Source: Vulcanococcus sp. Clear-D1 (GTDB taxonomy: Bacteria; Cyanobacteriota; Cyanobacteriia; PCC-6307; Cyanobiaceae). Taken from it: a stretch of DNA of 64,000 bases. The notes beneath the pieces are model-generated. The model searched no databases and had not been told where the DNA came from. It saw only the letters and a list, made by a program, of their open reading frames with translations. The stretch spans positions 205,011 to 269,010 of the forward strand of contig NZ_JACVZV010000024.1 of assembly GCF_014654725.1 (NCBI RefSeq). The letters run 5' to 3'. A program made the position numbers and the translations under genes. Positions 45,714 to 55,273 of this stretch are shown piece by piece. Each line of letters begins with the position of its first letter. Within the stretch, counting starts at the first letter, position 1.

Positions 45714-47093
45714 ATGAGCAGCCCAACGGTGTTGGTGATCGGAGCAGGGCTGGCTGGCACTGAAGCCGCCTGGCAGATCGCCAGCGCCGGCGTGCCCGTG
45801 CGTCTGGTGGAGATGCGGCCGATCCGCCGCTCTCCGGCGCACCACAGCAGCGAATTCGCCGAGTTGGTGTGCAGCAACAGCTTCGGGGCACTCAGCAGCG
45901 ACCGCGCCGCCGGCCTGCTGCAAGAGGAACTCCGCCGCCTGGGCTCGCTGGTGATCCGCACCGCCGATCAACACGCCGTGCCCGCCGGAGGCGCCCTGGC
46001 GGTGGACCGCGGCCGCTATAGCGCCGCCCTCACCGAAGCCCTCGAGCAGCACCCACTGGTGACGGTGGAGCGCCGCGAGCACACCGAACTGCCAGGCCCC
46101 GGCGAGATCGCCGTGCTCGCCACAGGCCCCCTCACCAGCGAACCGCTGGCCGAGCAGCTGCGCGCCTTCACCGGCCGCGCCGACTGCCACTTCTTCGATG
46201 CCGCCAGCCCGATCGTGGAGGGCGAGAGCATCGACCTGAGCGTGGCCTTCCGCGCCTCCCGCTACGACAAGGGCGACGCCGACTACATCAACTGCCCGAT
46301 GGATAAGGAGCAGTTCCTTGCCTTCCGCGAGGCGCTGCTGGCCGCCGAGCAAGCGGAACTCAAGGATTTCGAGAAGGAGAACGCCACCTTCTTCGAGGGT
46401 TGCCTCCCCATCGAAGAGCTCGCCCGCCGCGGCGAAGACACGATGCGCTACGGGCCCCTCAAACCGATCGGCCTCTGGGATCCCCGCTGGGGCGATGTGA
46501 ACGACCGCGACGTGCGCCGCGCCAACCGCGCCTATGCGGTGGTGCAGCTGCGTCAGGAAGACAAAGACGGCCGCCTCTGGAACCTGGTGGGGTTCCAGAC
46601 CAACCTCAAGTGGGGCGAACAGAAACGGGTGCTGCGGATGATCCCGGGGCTGGAGAACGCCGAATTCGTGCGCTTCGGGGTGATGCACCGCAACACCTTC
46701 CTCGAGGCGCCGCAGCTGCTGGATCCCACCCTGCAATTCCGCCAGAGGCCCACGCTGCTGGCGGCGGGGCAGATCACCGGCACCGAGGGCTATGCGGCGG
46801 CGGTAGCCGGCGGCTGGCTGGCGGGCACCAATGCCGCCCGGCTGGCTCTCGGCCAGGAGCCCCTGCAACTGCCGGCCACCTCGATGATCGGTGCCCTCAC
46901 CCACTTCATCGCCGAAGCCCCCAGCGAGAAGTTCCAGCCAATGCCCCCCAACTTCGGCCTGCTGCCGGAGCTGCCGGAGCGGATCCGCGATAAGCGCCGC
47001 CGCTATGGCGCCTATCGAGATCGGGCCCTGGCGGATCTGGCGCCGTTCACGACGACAGCCCCATCACCAACCGCAGAGCCTGTTCCAGCTTGA
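45714..47093 (+). CDS. trmFO: methylenetetrahydrofolate-tRNA-(uracil-5-)-methyltransferase
   Basis: [31 protein letters not shown]...[35 protein letters not shown]. Confidence 0.95.
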   Translation: MSSPTVLVIGAGLAGTEAAWQIASAGVPVRLVEMRPIRRSPAHHSSEFAELVCSNSFGALSSDRAAGLLQEELRRLGSLVIRTADQHAVPAGGALAVDRGRYSAALTEALEQHPLVTVERREHTELPGPGEIAVLATGPLTSEPLAEQLRAFTGRADCHFFDAASPIVEGESIDLSVAFRASRYDKGDADYINCPMDKEQFLAFREALLAAEQAELKDFEKENATFFEGCLPIEELARRGEDTMRYGPLKPIGLWDPRWGDVNDRDVRRANRAYAVVQLRQEDKDGRLWNLVGFQTNLKWGEQKRVLRMIPGLENAEFVRFGVMHRNTFLEAPQLLDPTLQFRQRPTLLAAGQITGTEGYAAAVAGGWLAGTNAARLALGQEPLQLPATSMIGALTHFIAEAPSEKFQPMPPNFGLLPELPERIRDKRRRYGAYRDRALADLAPFTTTAPSPTAEPVPA

Positions 47094-47403
47094 TGAGTTC
47101 CTCGGCTGTGAGGGTCGTGAGGGGCCCCTCTCCCAGCCGTGCCCGATCGAGAGCACGGGGTTGTTCCGCCATGGCGTAACAGTCTCGAAGCAGCCGATCG
47201 CGCGCCCGAATCAACACACGCAGGAGCTCTGCTCCACGGCGCATCTGCGTGGTGAGCGGCACCACCAGCACGGTTGGCAGATCGGCCTGGATCAGCAGGT
47301 CGGCCTGAATCACTACAACAGGGCGGACCTTGCCCACCTCAGCGCCCTGATTGGGATTGAGGCGGGCAACCCAAACCTCGCCGCGGCGGATCAGCGCCAC
47401 CAA
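47047..47403 (-). CDS. MazF-like toxin
   Basis: [33 protein letters not shown]...VPLTTQ. Confidence 0.9.
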   Translation of the reverse strand: MVALIRRGEVWVARLNPNQGAEVGKVRPVVVIQADLLIQADLPTVLVVPLTTQMRRGAELLRVLIRARDRLLRDCYAMAEQPRALDRARLGEGPLTTLTAEELIKLEQALRLVMGLSS

Positions 47404-47660
47404 TGCCCCTCCAGGGCTTCGTTCTCAGCCGATAGAAAATCCTCCGCGAGCTCTAATGCCTCCTGGCGAGCCTCAGGATCAGAGGCCAGGACCGTGGCTG
47501 CATCCCGCAGCTGCGCATCGAGGCGATCCCGCCGTCGCTGGGCGAGGAGCGCCTCAAGGGCTTCCCGAATCAGCTGGGAACGCGGCTGTCCGGTGCGGGT
47601 GGCTTCCTCAGTGAGCTTCTGGTCAAGGTCATCCGGCAGCCGGATGCTGATGGCGGACAT
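47391..47660 (-). CDS. ribbon-helix-helix antitoxin
   Basis: MSAISIRLPDDLDQKLTEEATRTGQPRSQLIREALEALL; overlaps the mazF-like start. Confidence 0.85.
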   Translation of the reverse strand: MSAISIRLPDDLDQKLTEEATRTGQPRSQLIREALEALLAQRRRDRLDAQLRDAATVLASDPEARQEALELAEDFLSAENEALEGHWWR

Positions 47661-47857
47661 GCCAGAACCAACGTCATCCAGAACGTCATACACACCGTAA
47701 ACAGTTCTGGCATGGGTTTGACACCAAAGTGCGACGCATGAAAAACCGGTGATTGGCCATCCGTCTAGACGATGAGCTGCGGAGAGAGCTGGAGGCCATC
47801 TACAGCGCTTGAGGCATGAGGCACTGCCCTTCCGGGAAGCGGTAGCCGGGTCAAGTG

Positions 47858-48253
47858 TCAGGGGCTGAGCAGCGTCAGCTGCCGCGGCGGAAGCAGTGCG
47901 ACGAAGTCGCGATCCAGCGTCACCAGGTTTTCCTGGCGGGCAAGGACGGCGGCGGCAATCCAGCCGTCGCTGATGGCATTGCCGGTGAGCTGGTGTTGGC
48001 GGCAGAGCACCTCGAGCAAGGACCACTCCTCACCCAGCTGGATCCACTCGACTCCCTCGTGGGCCAGCAGAGCAGCCAGGAAGTCTTGTGCCGCCACCAG
48101 AGGGGTGGGTTCCACAAACACCCGCGGATGGGTCACCAGCCGAAGAAAGCCCGCTGTGACCATTGGCAGCGACCGCAGTCGCTCACCCCGGAGACAGGAC
48201 GCCAGGGCCGCCTCTAACCAGACAATCGACACCCACCGCATGGTGGGGGTCAT
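47858..48253 (-). CDS. PIN-domain toxin (VapC-like)
   Basis: TAGFLRLVTHPRV...AISDGWIAAAVLARQENLVTLDRDFVALL; start uncertain. Confidence 0.75.
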   Translation of the reverse strand: MTPTMRWVSIVWLEAALASCLRGERLRSLPMVTAGFLRLVTHPRVFVEPTPLVAAQDFLAALLAHEGVEWIQLGEEWSLLEVLCRQHQLTGNAISDGWIAAAVLARQENLVTLDRDFVALLPPRQLTLLSP

Positions 48254-48507
48254 GGCCGGTTCAGGCCATCCGCGGCGTCCAGCAGCTGGCGATTACTGCG
48301 GGCATCAGCCACAGCAGGGGTAAGGCCACCCCGGCCGTGATGCACGGGCAATGGCAGCGGCCGGGACGACTCACTGGCCTTGGCCGCCTGACGCAAGCGC
48401 AGGGCCAGCCCCTCCTCGATCAGCCGCGTGAGAGTGAGGTGCTCGCGCGCTGCAAAAGCCTTGGCCTTAGCCAATAGGTCGTTGTTGAGGTTGAGCGTGG
48501 TGCGCAC
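48250..48507 (-). CDS. VapB-like antitoxin
   Basis: MRTTLNLNNDLLAKAKAFAAREHLTLTRLIEEGLALRLR; overlaps the PIN gene. Confidence 0.8.
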   Translation of the reverse strand: MRTTLNLNNDLLAKAKAFAAREHLTLTRLIEEGLALRLRQAAKASESSRPLPLPVHHGRGGLTPAVADARSNRQLLDAADGLNRP

Positions 48508-48621
48508 CAGCAGCCTGCGATGCAGATCTCAACGCTATCTGCCGAGTCCCGTTCTCATCCATGTGGTTGCTGGAAACAATTGCGCTCGCCTGGCTAGAGC
48601 TGGAACAGCGGCCTTCCAGCC

Positions 48622-49560
48622 ATGACCCACGCCCCACCCGGCGCCCGCCAGATCGAGCGGCGCTCCCTGCAGATCGGCGTAGCAGCCAGCCTGGTGATGG
48701 CGGTGATGGGCATCAGTGTCTACGCCCTCTCGGGCTCTGAAGCTCTCCTGCTCGATGGTCTCTATTCCGGGGTAATGGCGGCCTCCAGCTGGATCGCCGC
48801 CCGCATCGGCGCCAACGTGGTGCGCCCACCCGATCGGGCGTACCCCTACGGCTACGACGGCCAGGAAGCGCTCTATGTGCTGTTCCGCTCCCTGGTGCTG
48901 ATTGGGATCCTCAGCGTGGCCCTGATCACCGCCAGCACCACGATCGTGAATTACCTGGCCGGCCAGGCGGTGGAAGCCGTGCAGCTGCGCCCCGTGGCCG
49001 CCTACGCGGGCTTGATGGTGGTGCTCTGCCTGGCCCTGGCCTGGCGCCACGAGATCGACTGGCAGCGCAGCGGCCGTTGCAGCGAACTGCTGCGCACCGA
49101 AGCCCATGCCGCCCGCGTCGACGGGTTGATCAGTGGCGTGGCCGGGGCGGCGCTGCTCGGCGCACCCCTGCTCGAATCCACCCCCCTGCGAGCTTTGGGG
49201 CCGGTGGCGGATTCGGTGTTGGTGTTGGCCCTGGCCCTGGTGGTGCTGCCCGAGCCATTGCAGCAGTTCTGGCGAGCTCTGCGCCAAACAGCGGGAGCCG
49301 CCTGCGACCCGGCTCTGATCGCGCGTACCCGAACAGCGGTACAGGAGCTGCTCAGCGGCATGTCCACCTGGCTGCTCGATCTCACCGTGATGAAGGTGGG
49401 CCGCACCACCTTTGTGGTGGCCTACCTCAATCCGGCCATGCCGGTGGATGGCCCCTGGCTCGATCGCCTGCGCGAACGCATCGACCAACGCTGCAGCGAA
49501 CTGCTGGGTCCGGTGCGCACCGAGGTGATCCTCACGGGGCAGGCGCCTTTCGCGGCGTGA
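48622..49560 (+). CDS. cation diffusion facilitator-family transporter
   Basis: SGSEALLLDGLYSGVMAASSWIAARIGANVVRPPDRAYPYGYDGQEALY. Confidence 0.8.
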   Translation: MTHAPPGARQIERRSLQIGVAASLVMAVMGISVYALSGSEALLLDGLYSGVMAASSWIAARIGANVVRPPDRAYPYGYDGQEALYVLFRSLVLIGILSVALITASTTIVNYLAGQAVEAVQLRPVAAYAGLMVVLCLALAWRHEIDWQRSGRCSELLRTEAHAARVDGLISGVAGAALLGAPLLESTPLRALGPVADSVLVLALALVVLPEPLQQFWRALRQTAGAACDPALIARTRTAVQELLSGMSTWLLDLTVMKVGRTTFVVAYLNPAMPVDGPWLDRLRERIDQRCSELLGPVRTEVILTGQAPFAA

Positions 49561-49610
49561 AGCTCCAAGGCCAACTCCTAGGGTCAAGCCCATCCCGCCC
49601 GAGCCCACCG

Positions 49611-51182
49611 GTGACCACCAGCCCCGCCCCCACCTGGGACGTGATCGTGATCGGCTCGGGCATCGGCGGCCTGGTCACCGCCTCCCAACTGGCAGCGAAG
49701 GGAGCGAAAACGCTGGTGCTGGAGCGCTACCTGATTCCAGGGGGCTCGGGAGGCAGCTTCCGCCGCGAGGGCTACACCTTTGATGTAGGCGCCTCGATGA
49801 TCTTTGGCTTCGGCGAGAAAGGTCACACCAACCTGCTCACCCGCGCCCTGGCCGATGTGGGCCAGCACTGCGACACGGTGCCCGATCCGGCCCAGCTCGA
49901 ATACCACCTGCCCGGCGGGCTGAATGTGGCGGTGGATCGCGACTACGAAGCCTTTATCCACAGGCTCTCGGCCCTCTTCCCCCACGAGGCCAAAGGCATC
50001 CGCGCCTTTTACGACACCTGCTGGCAGGTGTTCAACTGCCTTGATGCGATGCCCCTGCTCTCGCTGGAAGACCCGGCCTACCTCGCGAAGGTGTTTTTCA
50101 AGGCGCCATTGGCTTGCCTGGGGTTAGCACGCTGGCTGCCGTTCAACGTGGGCGATGTGGCCCGCCAACACATCCAGGACGAACAGCTGCTCAGGCTGAT
50201 CGACATGGAGTGCTTCTGCTGGAGCGTGATGCCGGCGGACCTCACGCCGATGATCAATGCGGGCATGGTGTTCTCCGATCGGCATGCCGGGGGGATCAAC
50301 TACCCCAAGGGAGGCGTTGGGGTGATCGCCGAGAAACTGGTGGCCGGCCTCGAGAGCCATGGCGGCGAGATCCGCTACAAGGCACGCGTCACCAAGGTGT
50401 TGATCGAGAACGGGAAGGCCGTCGGCGTGCGGTTGGCTAATGGAGAGGAAATCCGTGCCCGCCGCGTGGTGAGCAACGCCACCCGCTGGGACACGTTTGA
50501 AACCCCGCAGGAAAACGCCGATGTGCAGCGTCCCAGAAGCGCTGCGCTCGTGGACGCCGCCCACACCCCCAAAGCGGAAACCACCTGGCGCCGCCGCTAC
50601 AAGCCCTCCCCCTCCTTCCTCTCGCTGCACCTGGGCGTGGAGGCCTCGGTGATCCCCGAGGGTTTCCACTGCCATCACCTGCTGCTCGAAGACTGGGCCG
50701 AGATGGAGAGCGAGCAGGGTGTGGTCTTCGTGTCGATCCCCACGCTGCTTGATCCCTCCTTGGCGCCAGAAGGCCGGCACATCGTGCACACCTTCACCCC
50801 CAGCGACATTCAGGCTTGGGCCAAACTCAGCCCCGCGGAGTACAAAGCCAAGAAAAACGCCAACGCCGCAAGGCTGGTGCAGCGGCTCGAAGCAATCCTG
50901 CCGGGCCTCGGAGGCGCGATCCGCCACCAGGAGATCGGCACCCCGCGCACCCACCGCCGGTTCCTCGGCCGCATGGGCGGCAGCTATGGCCCGATCCCGG
51001 CACTGCGGCTACCCGGCCTACTGCCGATGCCCTTCAACCGCACCGGCGTGAACCACCTCTATTGCGTGGGTGATTCCTGCTTCCCAGGCCAGGGGCTCAA
51101 TGCAGTGGCCTTCAGCGGATTTGCCTGCGCCCATCGGATCGGCGCAGACCTGGGGCTCAACCCCTGGAGACTGCAGGCGTGA
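49611..51182 (+). CDS. crtH: prolycopene/carotenoid isomerase (CrtISO/CrtH)
   Basis: DVIVIGSGIGGLVTASQLAAKGAKTLVLERYLIPGGSGGSFRREGYTFDVGASMIFGFG; GTG start. Confidence 0.9.
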   Translation: MTTSPAPTWDVIVIGSGIGGLVTASQLAAKGAKTLVLERYLIPGGSGGSFRREGYTFDVGASMIFGFGEKGHTNLLTRALADVGQHCDTVPDPAQLEYHLPGGLNVAVDRDYEAFIHRLSALFPHEAKGIRAFYDTCWQVFNCLDAMPLLSLEDPAYLAKVFFKAPLACLGLARWLPFNVGDVARQHIQDEQLLRLIDMECFCWSVMPADLTPMINAGMVFSDRHAGGINYPKGGVGVIAEKLVAGLESHGGEIRYKARVTKVLIENGKAVGVRLANGEEIRARRVVSNATRWDTFETPQENADVQRPRSAALVDAAHTPKAETTWRRRYKPSPSFLSLHLGVEASVIPEGFHCHHLLLEDWAEMESEQGVVFVSIPTLLDPSLAPEGRHIVHTFTPSDIQAWAKLSPAEYKAKKNANAARLVQRLEAILPGLGGAIRHQEIGTPRTHRRFLGRMGGSYGPIPALRLPGLLPMPFNRTGVNHLYCVGDSCFPGQGLNAVAFSGFACAHRIGADLGLNPWRLQA

Positions 51183-51652
51183 TCAGCGGCTGCGCCGATC
51201 GTGCTAGGCGTGGGGGATACGGCACGGCGGCCGCTCAAGCACCCGCCGCCATAAGGCTTCAGATTCACTTGCAGTGGTTACCGGGCTTCCGGGATTCGAT
51301 CGAAATGCTGGACAACCGTTATGAAGGCTGTTCTGATCGCTCTGATCACTCTGTTGACCAATGACGACCAAGTCTCCATCATGGAACCTCTGCCATCGAT
51401 CGAGCGAATCAAGTAGGAATTCCTTGAATCACTTTCACTCTGGGAACAGCCATAAAACAGAAGACTGACAACCAATACTGGCAATAGAGTGTCGCAACAC
51501 GCACGCATGGAAGCGATCGAGGCATAGCCATTCCGCACAAAACTGCACTCCCGCGTATCACCTGGGCAGGCAAAGGCTTCCCCCAGATGGAAGAGACGTT
51601 GATACTAGGGTAGGTGAGCAAGAAAACTCAAGCTCGCTTAGAGCAGATTTAA

Positions 51653-53161
51653 CTAAGATTGGAGTAATGCGCAGGCCGCTGCGGCAGCTGTCTCGCCAGA
51701 AAGAATCGCTCCATGAATGTAGCCAGGCCATTCAGTACTGACCTCAGTGCCAGCCCAGAAGATGCGACCAATGGGTTTACGCAAGTGAGATCCGAATTGA
51801 GTCCACGTTCCAGTTGTATAAAAGCTAGAATAAGCCCCACCAATCCACGGATTGGCAGGCCAGTTTCCCTCATGATATTCAAGCATGCCCTCTTTGGCTT
51901 CTACGCCAAGGAGAGCGACCAAATCATCAAGCACAGCTTCACGTCTCTCCTCTAAAGAAACAGAGCCATATTTTGTTGCCGCTTCGCCAGTAAGAAACGT
52001 TGCAAGAACACCGGGGCTTCCAGGGCGCGGATTCGTTGAATCGGCGACCAATTCAATCGCGTCCAACTTGCCTATTGCATAACCTGATAAATCTTGCTGG
52101 CGCCACCATGGGCTGTCATAAACAATTAAAGCCTTGATGATGGCACCCATTGGGGCACGCTGTGTCAGTTGATCCCTTGCTGCCGGCAAGGGTGGCTCAT
52201 AGTGAATGCGAGCAGTGAGATGTGGAGGCATAGCAACGATGACTGCCTTACCTCGATACATATTCTTCGTAGTGGTCACATGAACTCCAGAGGAGGATTG
52301 CCGGATCAATAGCACCGGCTCATCTGTACGAACGGCTCCAGGTGGCAAGGATGCAGCAAGTCGTGGCGGAAACTGACCCGCACCACCATCAAAAAGCAGG
52401 GCTTCAGGAGTCTCACTCTGGGGAGAAACTCGTTGCGCCCAGGCAAAGTGCAACATGGAAGCTGATCCTGCTTCGAAGGCACCGTTACCTCCCCAGTTTC
52501 GAGCTACAACATCAACCCACCAGGCAGCGATGGGGGTGCCTGCGTTGCTCTGCAGCCAAGTAGCAATTGTCATGGTATCGAGCTCCCGTGCATTGGGGTG
52601 AGTCCACGGTGAAGCAGGGTTGATTGTCTTGGCGAGTGCTTCGATCTTTAGCCAAGTCGCGACGACGTCATCTCGATCGTGTTGAAGGATGTCAAGATCA
52701 GGCCATGGTCTTTCTAGGTCTTTGTTGTCGTAAGGGGTTGAGGGCCACGCATGGGAATGACGACTAAGACGGCCCTCATAGAGAAACGTATCATTCCCTC
52801 CGGAAGGAATAGGAAAAGTAGAAATATTCAGGTCTCGGGCGTAATCAAGTGTCTTGGTCTGGGTGAATCCAGCCCACTGGCCACCCAAATCAATCCACCC
52901 TGGTACGGCACCAGGGATACGACGCCCTTTAGAACCAACTTGCAAGCGCTGCAAGCGCCCTCCAAAGTGTGGCTGGGCCTCGAGAACGAGAACGTTGAGA
53001 CCGCGTGCACAGAGGCTCCTAGCCGATGTCAAACCCGATACACCTGCACCAACCACAATGACATCTAAAATGGGGCAAGTGTTGTGAAGGCCATCGCTTC
53101 CCTCATGGGAGCCTGGAATTCCTGAAGGTGAAGCTGAAGCAGAAGTCAAGCCAGCCATCAT
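51653..53161 (-). CDS. FAD-dependent amine oxidase
   Basis: DVIVVGAGVSGLTSARSLCARGLNVLVLEAQPHFGGRL; C-terminal FWAGTEVSTEWPGYIHGAILSGETAA. Confidence 0.88.
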   Translation of the reverse strand: MMAGLTSASASPSGIPGSHEGSDGLHNTCPILDVIVVGAGVSGLTSARSLCARGLNVLVLEAQPHFGGRLQRLQVGSKGRRIPGAVPGWIDLGGQWAGFTQTKTLDYARDLNISTFPIPSGGNDTFLYEGRLSRHSHAWPSTPYDNKDLERPWPDLDILQHDRDDVVATWLKIEALAKTINPASPWTHPNARELDTMTIATWLQSNAGTPIAAWWVDVVARNWGGNGAFEAGSASMLHFAWAQRVSPQSETPEALLFDGGAGQFPPRLAASLPPGAVRTDEPVLLIRQSSSGVHVTTTKNMYRGKAVIVAMPPHLTARIHYEPPLPAARDQLTQRAPMGAIIKALIVYDSPWWRQQDLSGYAIGKLDAIELVADSTNPRPGSPGVLATFLTGEAATKYGSVSLEERREAVLDDLVALLGVEAKEGMLEYHEGNWPANPWIGGAYSSFYTTGTWTQFGSHLRKPIGRIFWAGTEVSTEWPGYIHGAILSGETAAAAACALLQS

Positions 53162-53391
53162 GCCTCCGAATGCGAAAAGGACGCCTCCTCCTTAGTTTTG
53201 AGGGGCGCAATAGGTGAATGATATAACTGTAGCCAAAGCAAGCAAGAACGCGGCCAGGACCTTAAGAAGATTGTCATCATGCAGAGAGAAAACAACGGGT
53301 AAAATGGCTGGAACTGCCAAGATGCTGGGATTCACAAATGACAATTGTTCATGCTCTTGGAAAACGTGGTGTGATGCAGGACTGATTCAGG

Positions 53392-53832
53392 GTGTGTCAA
53401 AGGCATTCATACCGGCGCTGCGAGCATGAGATGAGGTCGGCGGGATTACCCACGGTCAGTGCCCCAAAGCATTTCTGTGGAACCGATCTCGATCTAGTCA
53501 GTCACCTAAAGGCGATCCAAGATGCCCGGATGCGGCGCGGTGAGCGCATCCAAGCTTGGTACCTGCTGCTGGTGGCAGTGCTTGGCATCCTGTGCAAGTG
53601 CGAGAATTTGCTCGACGTGGAGCATTTTGCCCAGCGCCATCACGTTGTGCTGAACGAAGCCCATGGCCTTGGGGTGAAGTATCCACTCTCCGATTCAACC
53701 TTTCGCTACTTCATCATGCAGAAAGAAGTAACTGGCGTCGACGCTGCCATCAGTGATTGGACAATCACAATCGCTCAGTCAGCAGCTGGGAAAACGCTAA
53801 ATCCCATTCAGCGTAACGGATCACGAGAGTAG
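53392..53832 (+). pseudogene. ISAs1-family transposase, N-terminal remnant
   Basis: LVSHLKAIQDARMRRGERIQAWYLLLVAVLGILCKCENLLDVEHFAQRHH...LSDSTFRYFI...; lacks the catalytic region. Confidence 0.65.
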
Positions 53833-54079
53833 TCATGGACGTGATACCTGGGCTCTTCGGGCCAAAGAAGCGCCCGACCACATCAAAGAGAATTGAAACG
53901 GCGCCTACTGGATCGAGGAGGTGATCGCGACTGGCAGCCGAGATCATAAGCCGTTAAGGCCACGCACAGGTTCATCTCCAGCCTGCGCTCGACCCCAGAA
54001 GCCTTGCTACGACCAAGTAAGAGCACGCTGGAGCTTGTAGAGCTGGCACTGGATCTGTGACACCCAGCTGCGTGCCGGT

Positions 54080-54121
54080 GTCAACTACGTAGGCGGCTCG
54101 CGTCAATTACATAGGCGGGTA
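54080..54121. repeat. imperfect tandem direct repeat
   Basis: GTCAACTACGTAGGCGGCTCGC followed by GTCAATTACATAGGCGGGTA. Confidence 0.6.
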
Positions 54122-54244
54122 GGCAGAGACCTGAGAGACTGACCGATAACCGCACCGTGGCGAGACTCGCGATCCGCAGTTCAGCATGCACTAACATAAA
54201 GGAAAGAGAAATCTACCTTCTAGAAGAAGTAGACAACCAGTCAA

Positions 54245-55273
54245 ATGAGCATCTCTCATCAAGATACAACGCTGAAGTCACTAGGCGTGAAGAGAATTGA
54301 TCCGCTTGCCGGAAAAGATGAAATAATAAGACTGAATCGCATGTGCAGCAGCTCCAACGAAGAGCAGCTAACAGATTACGGCGGACAAAAGAGACAGGGC
54401 GATCACTTCTGGCTATTCGAACCAAGGACGAAGGAAGAAGCCGTGCTTGGCCTGACTCGCGCAAGTCAACTTAAGCTTGATGTCACGATCAGAGGATCTG
54501 GGCATTCGATGAATGGTAGCAGTATCCCGCAAAAGAATGGGTTATTGCTATTGACAACCAGCCTGAACAAAGTGGTTTTAACCTCAGATGGTAAAATAGA
54601 GGCTGAGGCAGGAGCTCAACTTCTAGTCGTTGACGATTACATCGGGCAGTTCGGGCTAAAGCTTCCAATAGTGAACGACGGTGGAGACCCAGCGCCAACC
54701 GTAGGCGGATTTATATGCGCAGGAGGATTTGGAGTGTGCTCGAAGGATTATGGTGGATTCTGGAACCACATCAGAAGCCTTGAGTACTGGACGCCAAAAG
54801 AGGGGGTTCGATGCATTACCCAAGAGACAGAAGAATTCTGGCAGATTTGTGCTTCTGGCAAGCCAAAAGGCGTGATTCTGTCAGCCAGCCTCATGACGCT
54901 TGGTCAATACACAGGCACTAGAGTGGAAGCAACATTGCAGTTTAAATATGTCGTGCATCCGAATCGGATTTGGTTTACGTTTATTGCCCCAATAAGAAAG
55001 TCAGCTTCACTCAGGAGAGCCCTGATCCGGCTAGATAGAGACTTGCGACAGTATTGGGAGGGGCTGCCACCCTACGAGTACATGATCAAAAGCCAAGGCC
55101 GCGGGACACCCGATGGGTTCTACCCAGAACATGATGGATCGCTGGCGGCGATGGGAGTGTGGGGAGAAGTAACTACAAAAACAGCTCAGAATATTGATGC
55201 TATTATGGAAAGAGTTAGCGCATTCACCAACAGAGAGACATATGCGAAGAGATACTGGCAGTCAGAACTCTAG
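54245..55273 (+). CDS. FAD-binding oxidoreductase (VAO/PCMH-like fold)
   Basis: VTIRGSGHSMNGSSIPQKNGLLLLTTSLNKVVLTSDGKIEAEAGAQLLVVDDYI...PTVGGFICAGGFG. Confidence 0.8.
   Translation: MSISHQDTTLKSLGVKRIDPLAGKDEIIRLNRMCSSSNEEQLTDYGGQKRQGDHFWLFEPRTKEEAVLGLTRASQLKLDVTIRGSGHSMNGSSIPQKNGLLLLTTSLNKVVLTSDGKIEAEAGAQLLVVDDYIGQFGLKLPIVNDGGDPAPTVGGFICAGGFGVCSKDYGGFWNHIRSLEYWTPKEGVRCITQETEEFWQICASGKPKGVILSASLMTLGQYTGTRVEATLQFKYVVHPNRIWFTFIAPIRKSASLRRALIRLDRDLRQYWEGLPPYEYMIKSQGRGTPDGFYPEHDGSLAAMGVWGEVTTKTAQNIDAIMERVSAFTNRETYAKRYWQSEL

Noticed and set aside
45690-46904. 404-aa minus-strand ORF
   Set aside because: Antisense to trmFO, a high-GC shadow ORF
49077-49610. 701-aa ORF as a fusion with the carotenoid isomerase
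   Set aside because: The N-terminal part is an out-of-frame reading of the cation-efflux gene; the true start is the GTG at 49611
54060-54121. Complete second IS copy
   Set aside because: Only short terminal-repeat-like direct repeats seen; no intact transposase ORF adjacent
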